Of a stretch of DNA of 64,000 nt, positions 31,141-64,000 are shown one piece after another. The stretch spans positions 471,341 to 535,340 of the forward strand of contig BJOX01000130.1 in the NCBI GenBank assembly GCA_009731375.1. Reading direction: 5' to 3'. The notes beneath the pieces were generated by a model. It searched no databases, was not told the origin of the DNA, and worked only from the letters and a program-made list of their open reading frames with translations. Made by a program: the position numbers and the translations under genes. Positions within the stretch are counted from its first letter, which is position 1, and each line of letters begins with the position of its first letter. The stretch is from Paulinella micropora. Its lineage: Eukaryota > Cercozoa > Imbricatea > Euglyphida.

Positions 31141-31233
31141 AGCCCCCCCTCCATTCGCACGCGGTCAGGGTGTGCTGCCGGCGGGGCCGTGCCTGCGCAG
31201 GCCGTGCGCCCTGGCACGGAGAGGGGCCACTCG

Positions 31234-31322
<89 letters not shown>

Positions 31323-31818
31323 NNNNNNNNNNCGTGTGCCGGGCGCGCGGGCCAAGCACGCGGTGAGCGCGCCCCGCACCACACGCCCGGCCCGCAGGCC
31401 GGGCCTAGCTCTCACCAAAAAAGCGCTAGCCGACCAACACAAACCGCTTCGCCCTCTGCTGTGTTACCTTCCAATCCTTGCCAGTTCACAGCTAGACTCG
31501 TTTTTATTCAATAAAACTCTCAAGCGTGTACGGAATTCCGCCGCCAAAACCAGACCAGAGGTAACAGACCACCAACGAGTTACCGGAAACAGCAACTACC
31601 CCCGACTAGAACAAAAGCCGTGGTCAACGGCCAGCCATCCCAGCCTGTCAGCTTTCTGTGTTCGGAGCGCCGCGAACCCCCGGCCCGCCCGGTACCTTGG
31701 TTTTACCCAACCCGTGCTGAAAACTGGGGAGGGGGGGGGGNNNNNNNNNNNNNNNNNNNNNNNNNNNNNNNNNNNNNNNCCCCCCCCCCCCCCCCCCTCC
31801 CCCCCCGGTGGGGGCCGG
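31141..31818. other. Spacer with two homopolymer-flanked gaps
   Basis: C run then gap 31323-31332; G run, gap 31741-31779, C run. The 330 bases between the gaps contain AATAAAACTC near 31510 but no gene that I recognise. Confidence 0.6.
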
Positions 31819-33013
31819 CTACTCACTGTCGTTCTGCGAGAAATACAGCAGCACGGGCTGGTAGGCCTGGAAGCCGTCATAAGCAAAAACCTCGCCGCCC
31901 GGCACCAGCAGCCCGTTCAACAGCCGGGGCGGCCGGGGCCACCGGAGGCCGCGGCCCTCCCACGCCCCGGGCCAGCCCCCGACTGGGCCGATTTTAGTAT
32001 GGTGACGACACGGCGCGCGGCCCGGCCCTGGCTGGTGGTCGGGCTGCCGGCGGGCGAGTGCTTGTCGCCCCAGCTGATCACCGCGACCGGGTGCAAGTAA
32101 TCGGCCAAGGTACAAACAAAGCCCCTCTCGGCGGCATTCGTCCCTGAGAGCGGAGCCGTCCGGCCCGTGCGCTAAGAAGACACACAGCTTCCTCTTCCCA
32201 TCCCTACCCCAGTAGCCAAAAAGCACAGTCCCGACCCCGCGGCTGGTCTGCGCTGGCCGGCTCGGCCCGGTCGACCAGGGCACACAGGCTGTCCAGGCAG
32301 GCGGTGGTTTTGGCGAAACCATGGAACACGTCGTGGCGGGGCTGCAGGGCCACTTTTCCCCGAGAGTCATACCTGATCCACCAAATGTTGTGGCAGGACA
32401 AGCGTTGCAGTAGGCCGCGTTGCTTTTGCAAGTAGCAGGCCAGCGCCCCCTGGCGCGTCTCCGGGGCCGGGCCCGCTTGGCCGCAGCCCTCCTGTGCGCA
32501 CAGCTTCGCTTGGTCGGGCAGGCCCAGCTTGCCTAACGTATTGTAGCGCAGGCAGGCACGGCAGGCGCGGACAAGCCCGTTTTCTCCCACGCCGCGTCGG
32601 AGCTCCAGAAGTCCAGGTCCAACCGGGCCGCAATCCGGGAGCCGAGCTCGAGCAGGTGGGGGCGCTCGTCTTCTGCTCCGCCCTCGGCGTACACCAGCAA
32701 CCGCCTTTCGGGAAAGCGTTCCCTCACCCGGCACTTCCAGCACCAACAGCCGTCGAGGTCGTGCCAGCAGCGCGACACGCGCCTCAGATTGCACGACCAA
32801 CAGGCACAGGGGGGCTGGCCGCCGCCGCCACACACCTCCTGCAGGCTAGCGACCACGCCCCACGAGCCACCGCCCAGCACAAAAGCCCAGAGCAGGCTGC
32901 GCAACAGCTTGGTCGCCACCTCGGGCGACAAGACGAGGCAGGGGATGGGCGACGAGGTGCACCGGGGGTCGAACCTGCCCGGCACGCCAAAACGCCCGGA
33001 CAAGCACCTGGGC
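31819..33013 (-). pseudogene. Cysteine-rich protein in several frames
   Basis: The minus strand shows coding-like sequence that jumps between frames. The first part (33013 to about 32590) has clustered Cys pairs (CWSC, CWCWKC) followed by LLVYAEGGAEDERPHLLEL. It continues in another frame with RACRACLRYNTLGKLG, CAQEGC and WWIRYDSRGKVAL. A third frame has GRDGKRKLCVFLAHGPDG and ends near 31820 with FQAYQPVLLYFSQNDSE. The paired Cys suggest zinc binding or a disulphide-rich fold. The frame changes lie near 32585, 32260 and 32105. The 5' end is lost in the gap at 33014. I do not recognise the family and cannot say whether the shifts are real decay or sequence errors. Confidence 0.45.
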
Positions 33014-33798
33014 NNNNNNNNNNNNNNNNNNNNNNNNNNNNNNNNNNNNNNNNNNNNNNNNNNNNNNNNNNNNNNNNNNNNNNNNNNNNNNNNNNNNNNN
33101 NNNNNNNNNNNNNNNNNNNNNNNNNNNNNNNNNNNNNNNNNNNNNNNNNNNNNNNNNNNNNNNNNNNNNNNNNNNNNNNNNNNNNNNNNNNNNNNNNNNN
33201 NNNNNNNNNNNNNNNNNNNNNNNNNNNNNNNNNNNNNNNNNNNNNNNNNNNNNNNNNNNNNNNNNNNNNNNNNNNNNNNNNNNNNNNNNNNNNNNNNNNN
33301 NNNNNNNNNNNNNNNNNNNNNNNNNNNNNNNNNNNNNNNNNNNNNNNNNNNNNNNNNNNNNNNNNNNNNNNNNNNNNNNNNNNNNNNNNNNNNNNNNNNN
33401 NNNNNNNNNNCCCCCCCCCCCCCCCCCCCCGTGCGCCGGCCGTGTGCCTGCCCGCGGACGTGGGCCCCCTCCCGGGTATTCGCTGGGAGGAGGGGGCGGG
33501 GGGCCAGCGCGAGTACCGCCGCCGGCGCCTGCCCGGGGGAGGGGAAGCAGTGCCCACCCCTCCTCGCGCTAAGCCCCTCCCCCAGCAGCAACACCGGCAC
33601 GCCCCGGGGGACTGGGCTCCTGGGGGGGCCCCGAGACGTTAGTGTCAACTATCCAGGTGAGTGCCAAACCGGCAGTACCTTTTTCTTCCAGCCTAGTTGA
33701 GTGCCAAACTTGCAGGACCTTTTTATTCCCGCAAAAAGGCGAGGAGGTTGCCCCCCCACGAGTCAGCGCAGCCAGAGCCGGCCAGAGAAAAGGAGCGC
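33014..33798. other. Gap of 397 N, C run and GC-rich spacer
   Basis: N at 33014-33410, then C to 33430. The remaining 370 bases contain a short direct repeat, GAGTGCCAAAC with GCAG-ACCTTTTT, at about 33660 and 33699. No gene is supported. Confidence 0.6.
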
Positions 33799-34905
33799 CT
33801 AGCACGAGTACCGCTGGCACACGAAGCCCAGGTTGAAGTTCCAGCCGCCCAGGCCGTCCAGGCGATAGATCTCGACCAGGTGTGATAGGTTATTAAAATT
33901 CGTCGTGATACGAAGTTGGTGCGTGTACGTATAGCCACCAAACCAGTTAGTCTTGTTGACCAACTTGGGGCAACTGTAAGCGATAAAGGGTGGGCTGTAG
34001 GTGGAAGTGTCGACGAGGATCCAGCTCTGCTGGCCGATGGGCATGTAGCTGCCTACGTAAAAATCAAAGTTGACGAGCTGCGTGCAGGTGCAGCTCACTC
34101 CCCCGGGGCTTTCGGCGCACTGGTAGCCCGCGGGGCAACCCCAGGACCGGCAGTCCTGGCCCAGGCCGCAGGCGTACGTGCCGGGCCGGTTGTCGCACAG
34201 CATGCCGCTGCCGCCGCAGTCGCCGGCGGCCACGCCGGCCGTGTTGAAGAAGAGTTCGTGCAGCACCAGGCCGGCGGACCCCTGCGTCCCGTTGCCCACC
34301 TGCTGCGCCACCAGCGTCACGAACCGGCCCGTGACGACGTTGCCGGGGTCGAACCACCAGGCGCGGCCGTGCTGGTCCGACTGCCACGGCAGCCACCCCC
34401 CCGTCTGCCACAGCTGGAAGGGGCCGTCCAGGGACTGGTTGCTGATCCCCAGCGTCAGGTTGTTGGGCCCGCTGACGTGGGCGTCGTAGCGTACCGACAG
34501 AGCCACGCGCGTCAGCGTGTAGACGGCGCCCAGGTCGTACGTCACGTGCTCGCCCGGAAAGACCCAGCTGGCGCCCACGTAGCGGCCCGTGGCCGGGTCA
34601 TAGCCGGGTGCGCTGTACCAGGCGGAGCAGTCCGTGGCGGCCTCGTAGTCAAAGGTCTTGGCCGCCGTGCAGCTCGGGTAGTCGGCGTGCTGGCTGGACA
34701 CGGCCACGCGCACGCCCACGTCGGCGGCGGACCAGGGCTGCAGGGGCACGAGACTGTCCGCCGTGTCGAAGCTCAGCTGGTTGAGCTTGACCGACGAGCG
34801 CCGGGCGGTATTGTTGGCCGGGTTGCCGACCGAGTGGACCACGAGCTGCACGAACTAGGCCGGCCGCGGGGGCAGCTCGAACCAGACCAGGTCCGGCTCG
34901 GCCGC
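33799..34905 (-). pseudogene. Discoidin-like secreted protein with Cys-rich module, 5' truncated
   Basis: From 34854 down, the frame shows a galactose-binding/discoidin-like (F5/8 type C) domain: VTYDLGAVYTLTRVALSVRY, then GRFVTLVAQQVGN and GLVLHELFF. An EGF-like Cys-rich module follows (GMLCDNRPGTYAC, CRSWGCPAGYQC, GGVSCTCTQ). The final beta-rich domain (YTYTHQLRITTNF, GGWNFNLGFVC) may be PLAT-like, though this is weak. The layout points to an extracellular, carbohydrate-binding protein. Upstream the same frame continues as coding (PDLVWFELPPRPA), but a TAG at 34855-34857 interrupts it. Homology then ends at about 34905 where unrelated DNA begins. So the gene is both stopped and cut off at the boundary of the virus-like block. 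It ends in TAG at 33799. Confidence 0.7.
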
Positions 34906-36305
34906 TTGGTTTCTCCCGTGTCTCGTTGAGTTCTGGTTAATGTCAGGCGGATCGGAGGTTGTTTATCCCGAGGGGCTCCTGCCGATGAAGTAGCATCAGG
35001 ATGGGGTGGGCGTTCGTCCCCTTGGTCGCCGAGGGGGGATGAGGTATTCTGGGTTTGGTGTGTCGGTGTTATTTGGGTCCCTGGCCGTGTAGGGGGGGAG
35101 GACCCGCCCCCATTGCCCTGGTCCACTTGTGAGGTTGTCGATATCGGTAGAGGGGGGGCCTGGTTGCTCATTCCTGGGGGGGTGTCCACTGAGGCCCTTG
35201 TCTGTTGCTCTTTGCACTTGTCTGGTGTGGGGGTTGTGGGGGGCGGCGGAGTGTTCCGGGATTGCTGACGTTTTTCCTCCTGCTCAAGGCGCCAGCCCTC
35301 AGCTTCGTCGTTGATGAGATGTTCAAGATCGATCTCGTCGTCCGAGTCAGCTCTCGCTGTCGGCGGAGACTTGCTGCGGCTTTTGCGAGTGACTCCCTCG
35401 AAGATATGCGGGGCCGATGGCTGAGGCGGAGAGGTGGTTTTTCTTAGGGAGCCTGTGGGGAGAGATGGGTGGGTGGATGGTGGTGTGGCTGGGGCCTCGA
35501 TGCCCTTGGCCGGCGGAATTTCCGGTTGAGGTAGGTTCTGGTTTTGAGACGTTGTTGGTTCCTTCAGAGAAGCTGTGGCCTCCGGTATTTCCGGTGGAGA
35601 GGGGTCATTTCCCTTGGTCGTTGCCGGATCTGGTCGAGGGTTTGGAGCTGCTTGGAGTTGTTTGCCTAGGTCCGGGTGCATGGGGACTTTGGGGAATGGT
35701 TTGGGTCCCTGGCGGATGACCAGGCGGCCTCCTTGTACTGCGGGGTCAGGTACTTCCCCAACCCGGCTACACCGCACCGCCCCCTTTCTTGAGTAAAAAG
35801 TAACCCAATATGTGGGGTAGTCATCTGATGGATCTTCTGGGCGGTATTCGGGGTAGTGGGCAATCTGTGTAATCATACCACAGTGCCAGAACCCCTGATT
35901 CAGCTATTGGAAATCACCTCGGTAGTCGAATCTTATGGGTGGTCGATCGGGTGTCCGGCGTTGGACTACTACTCTTCGGTATTCTGGCGCGACTTGGTCG
36001 ATGCTTCCTCCTAAGATTTTCCGTTCCATAGCGGAGACATGGTCAAGGAATCCATTTGTCCACTGGGGGTCGATGAGGAGGAACCATCCTTGTCGGGCAG
36101 TCTTGATCGATGCGATGTGGTATCTAGGGCATGTCCCTGGACATTCCTCCCTGGCCTGGGTCCTGTGAAAGAGGCGCAGGTTGGCGGCTTGTTGTGCTGC
36201 CGATCGCGTACTTGGTCCCCAGAACATGCAGTCTTTCGTCGTGGTAAGGACTTGTTGGCGGATCTTTGCTTGGTTGAAGAGTATGGCAGTCGGAGCTGCC
36301 CATTT
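34906..36305 (-). other. Two in-phase reading frames, possibly transposon-derived
   Basis: The minus strand is open from 36305 to a TAG at 35904-35906 and, in the same frame, again to beyond 34906. The first part contains REECPGTCPRYHIASIKTA and WFLLIDPQWTNGFLDHVSAM. The second begins MITQIAHYPEYRPEDPSDDY and then becomes a long Pro/Ser/Thr/Gln-rich linker with a charged patch (DSDDEIDLEHLINDEAEGW). A small folded domain followed by a Pro-rich tail recalls ORF1 proteins of retroelements, but no zinc knuckle, reverse transcriptase or integrase is visible. Composition is less GC-rich than the virus-like genes. The frame runs without a break into the antisense of the discoidin-like gene, which marks the junction. 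Confidence 0.4.
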
Positions 36306-36920
36306 TTAGTCCGGGGGGCATATCATACTAGTACTGAGGTCTGCGTGAGTGGGGACCTCTGGGCGGTATAGTGAACAATTCCCGTCAGTCTAACTGACGA
36401 CGTCACACAAAAGATGTACCTACAGAAAATGATCCACGAAACGGCCTGATATGGGCAATAATGGTAATGGTAAAAAGCTAGTGCCACCAGTACCAGAAAA
36501 GATACTCTAAATGACTGTATTAATAACTAATAATACTACTTACCGTAACGTATAATGCTAACATACCAAATAGCAATATGGACATAGCTGAGGAGAAAGT
36601 GTCTAAATAATTGTCCAATGGAAATTATAAGTTAATCATCAGTTAGAGTCTTGTGAAGTCATTTCTGAACGAAATCGAAAACAAATTATTAATAGTGAAG
36701 TGACGGTGCGGGAAACGTCGTGCAGAGTCTGAGGAGCCTGAGAATTTAACGGGCCGGCTCGGTCCGACAAAAAGAATGGAAAGTCAACTGCAACTTTCTC
36801 TTATCCGAGCCATCATGATGATCAAGTTTTGGCAGGTCGTTATATAAAGTGCTCAGTCTGATCATCTAGGCGGCGCCGGTTTGGGGTTGTAGCCTAGGGA
36901 CGTGTTCATTACTATATATA

Positions 36921-36973
<53 letters not shown>

Positions 36974-37678
36974 AATTGAATTCAACCACTACGAGGCTAA
37001 GTATAATACAAAGTTTCTGAACGGTCTAAAATTCAGAGGTATTAATATTATATCAAAACCTCATGAAAATTAAAGCCGCGGCGGGCGATAAAAACATGAG
37101 AACTTTAGCTTTTTGTGACTCGGAATCTCACAAAAAGCAGCTGAAAAGCAAAACCCAGTTCAACTTTTGTTAGCGATTCCAGATGTAACCGGAACAGCTA
37201 TTGTACTGTACTCTGACACTTAGCCGCCGTACCTCAAAGGTAGAGGGGCAGACCAAGAATAAGAGTCAAATAAGTAACGACAAGCAGGACAACACTTAAT
37301 GCCACTATGTAATGTGAGGGCCGGCCGACAATAATAATAATAATAATAATAATAAACCGGTAAAAGTGGTTCAGTGGAAAAAACCTATTTGCATAAGTTT
37401 TATGCAAGGGCTATTTTGTAGTAATAGGTCAATGTCAGAAGGCTCACATCAGTACTCTGAGTCTTAGCTGTGGTTACGTTGTTGCATATAAGTTATATGT
37501 TGTTGCAGTCCCTTCACGTTGTTGCATATACGTTATATGTACACATAACTTTATATATACATATATATATATAATGTTTATTTATTGGTGTTTTGATCGG
37601 TTGGTTGGTGAGTATTGGAGAGGTGTGCTTACTAGTCAGAGCTAGCATAAAGTGTCATAACGTATGAAAATATTGTAC

Positions 37679-37733
<55 letters not shown>

Positions 37734-38086
37734 AATCATCTATATCTATATCTATCTATTTGAATAATGCTTCAATGTGTAAATGTGTAAACGTATTTAG
37801 GAAATTTTGGACTTGATAACTGTTGTGGACACTACAGAGAAAATGTAACGGAACAATGACGAGAGGAGGAGAAGGAGAGGGAGGAGGAGGAGGAAGGAGA
37901 AGGAGAGGGAGAAGGAGGAAGAGGAGAAGGAGGAGGAGGAGGAGGAGAAGAAGAAGAAGAAGAAGAAGAAGAGGAGGAGGACAAGAAGAAGCAAAACATC
38001 TTGAATAGCTGCCTTTCTTCACAATAAATGATTTTCTTTTTTCCAGCTGATGCTTAGCCAACACTTAGCTAATACTTGCTTACATA

Positions 38087-38150
<64 letters not shown>

Positions 38151-38175
38151 GAAGGTCGTCCTGAGGATTTGAGAC

Positions 38176-38210
<35 letters not shown>

Positions 38211-38211
38211 T

Positions 38212-38267
<56 letters not shown>

Positions 38268-38700
38268 GTTTGATGGCTGTTAAAACTCATCATTTGACAA
38301 GCTCAGGTACAGAGGTTTATATATCGGTATACCTATCTATCTTTCTATGTTTCAATCTATGTATGCATGTCTGTCTGTCTGTCTGTCTGTATGAAATTCG
38401 AACGGCATTCTGAAGTATGTATGTATGTATGCATGTATGTATGTACGTATGTATGTATGCATGTACGAAGACCGTCCTATCTTGAGCAAAACTGTGGACA
38501 GAGAACAACACAACACAAACGAGTTGGTCGATGTAGCCGCTGGAGTATTGGTTGGAATAGTGTTCGCTAGCTGAGGAACATAAAAGACGCTATCTACTAA
38601 CTATACAATCACGGGCTCTTGCCTCATTATTTTTTTGGTTGGTTGTTTGTTTTGTTTTTGTTTTTGTTTTTTGTTTTGTAACGACGACTTCAACGCTCCT
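36306..38700. other. Non-coding flank with microsatellites
   Basis: No gene is seen. It contains a TA array (36918-36970), an AAT array (37328-37355), a TATC array (37678-37735), a GAG/AAG-rich purine tract (37860-37990) and long TATC arrays at 38083-38150 and 38196-38266. A short repeat, GTTGTTGCATATA-GTTATATGT, occurs twice near 37480 and 37520. This appears to be the 3' flank of the large gene. Confidence 0.7.
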
Positions 38701-38704
38701 TCTC

Positions 38705-38800
38705 TATCATCTATCATACATCGTCTCACAACCCTTCTCACGCTCCCGCCTGCCAGTGACTTGAGCGAGAGGGAAGCAAGGGATCCATGCGTTATTAAAT
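38705..38800. repeat. Copy of the terminal exon edge
   Basis: CTCACAACCCTTCTCACGCT and TGACTTGAGCGAG match 39123-39185 with about a dozen changes. Confidence 0.6.
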
Positions 38801-38890
38801 CTCAACTGGAGGATTGACCGACCAACTGAGAACAGCATTGTGTAGTAGAAGTCCTGGTCTTGCCTCACACAGCCTCAACACCCTCCAACA

Positions 38891-39034
38891 CATAAAAGCA
38901 TTCAGCCAATTACCTAGGTAATTACCCTTGATGTGGTTGGCTTCCCGGGAAATTCCCTGAAATTCGGAATTTCCCCGGGAAGCTAACCACATCAAGGGTA
39001 ATTACCCAGGTAATTGGCAGTGAATGCTTTTATG
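38891..39034. repeat. Fold-back element with ~65-base arms
   Basis: CATAAAAGCATTCA and CCAATTACCTAGGTAATTAC on the left are repeated as near-exact complements on the right, with a loop of about 15 bases around 38960. The arms also contain smaller palindromes (AATTACCTAGGTAATT, TTCCCGGGAA). It could be a MITE. Confidence 0.85.
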
Positions 39035-39124
39035 TGCAACTTGAAGACCGTCAACTTGTTCTTCAAGTGTGCGTTGAGATTGGCCGGTCGGCCCTCCCTG
39101 CTCAGTGGTCACGTCGCCTTGGTC

Positions 39125-63159
<24,035 letters not shown>

Positions 63160-63279
63160 CTATAAGATAAGATAAGATATGACATGACATGACATAACAT
63201 GACGTAACGTAACAAGACGTAACATAAAGTAGCATAATATAACATAACAGCTATCACAGTGTCTTAAGCCATAAATCCA

Positions 63280-63285
63280 GTGCAG

Positions 63286-63317
<32 letters not shown>

Positions 63318-63473
63318 CCAATCAATCAAACAATCAACAATCAATCAATCAATCAAGCAATCAATCAGTCAGTCAATTAATCAATCAATTCATGAATCAA
63401 ATAAGAAACAATCAATCAATCAAGCAATCAATCAGTCAGTCAATTAATCAATCAATTCATGAATCAAATAAGA

Positions 63474-63506
<33 letters not shown>

Positions 63507-63553
63507 GCAATCAAGCAATCAATGAATCCATGAATCAATCAATCGATCGATCG

Positions 63554-63597
<44 letters not shown>

Positions 63598-63628
63598 GTC
63601 AATGAATCCAATGAATCCAATGAATCCC

Positions 63629-63666
<38 letters not shown>

Positions 63667-63912
63667 TCAATCAAATCAATCAAATCAATCAAATCAATTA
63701 ACCAATCAATTGATCAATCAAAAACTCAATCAATCAATCAAATCACTCAATCACTCAATCACTCAATCACTCAGTCACTCAATCGATCAACGAATCAATC
63801 AACAAATAAACGAATGAACTGTTCAACCAATCAACTAATCAACCAACCAATCAATCAATCAATCAATCAATGAATCAATAAATCAATAAATCAAAAAATC
63901 AAAAAATCAATA

Positions 63913-63943
<31 letters not shown>

Positions 63944-64000
63944 GAATCAATCAATCAAATCACGCAATCAATGAATCAATCAACCAAGGAACCAATGAAT
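63280..64000. repeat. AATC array to the window end
   Basis: Imperfect (CAAT)n for over 700 bases. Asn-Gln-Ser readings derive from the repeat. The intron continues beyond the window. Confidence 0.9.

Noticed and set aside
30900-31230. N-terminal extension of the helical protein with Gly/Pro/Arg repeats
   Set aside because: It is a GC tandem repeat open in several frames; the Met at 30889 starts the sequence with ordinary composition.
14686-35906. TAG reassigned to an amino acid
   Set aside because: In-frame TAG at 14686, 34855 and 35904 have coding on both sides. However, the Rab-like, DUF285 and discoidin-like genes end naturally in TAG, and long frames (the helicase of about 900 codons) contain none. 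Premature stops fit better.
35000-36400. Plus-strand Gly/Trp/Val-rich genes
   Set aside because: They are the complement of the proline-rich minus-strand frames and lack any domain pattern.

Overview
The window joins two very different kinds of DNA. Positions 1 to about 34,900 are GC-rich, mostly intronless and tightly packed. They read like a block of giant-virus (nucleocytoplasmic large DNA virus, NCLDV) genes. Positions from about 36,300 to the end are a low-density eukaryotic locus full of di-, tri- and tetranucleotide microsatellites, with short exons of one large minus-strand gene. The organism looks like a protist with GT-AG introns, MyTH4-domain proteins and tRNA-derived SINEs. I cannot name the species. 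The scaffold has many N gaps, and its flanks and several reading frames carry homopolymer problems.

Virus-like block: a Rab-like GTPase (123-784); a broken secreted PKD/DUF285 surface protein (1179-2729); a Sel1-repeat protein (3466-4493); two F-box/leucine-rich proteins (4756-6745, 24589-25923); a BRO-like protein with a long coiled coil (7191-8780); several unrecognised genes (9960-11069, 23068-24294, 29303-30889); and a replication group. That group has a herpes UL52-type primase fused to a UL9-type origin-binding helicase (14107-18559), a decayed divergent paralogue of the helicase (12951-13601) and a RecD/Pif1-like SF1 helicase (20886-22834). Further on come an ankyrin-like protein with a new ~76-residue repeat (26147-28079), a second DUF285 fragment, a 5' duplicate of the surface-protein gene, and a discoidin-like secreted protein (33799-34905). 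Many of these genes have a frameshift or in-frame stop. Intergenic DNA carries a family of hairpin-rich ~287-bp repeats (11226-12690, with relatives near 2.7 and 19.6 kb). No capsid, polymerase B or packaging ATPase gene is visible. The block is therefore a fragment of a virus, a decaying endogenous viral element, or one side of a chimeric scaffold.

Boundary: around 34.9 kb the discoidin-like gene runs straight into two proline-rich reading frames (to 36,305) that I suspect are transposon-derived.

Eukaryotic locus: about 27 exons on the minus strand (63,159 down to about 39,125) encode the C-terminal part of a protein with the order repeat linker, MyTH4, FERM F1 lobe, MYND zinc finger, PDZ, MyTH4, FERM F1 lobe. 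The intron phases agree across the first 13 exons, which makes a single gene likely. Almost every exon is accompanied by several degenerate copies of its own edge (exon end plus splice site). These copies are strung along the neighbouring microsatellite, a pattern I have not seen described. The introns also hold three copies of a tRNA-derived SINE, a long palindromic MITE-like element and another dispersed repeat.
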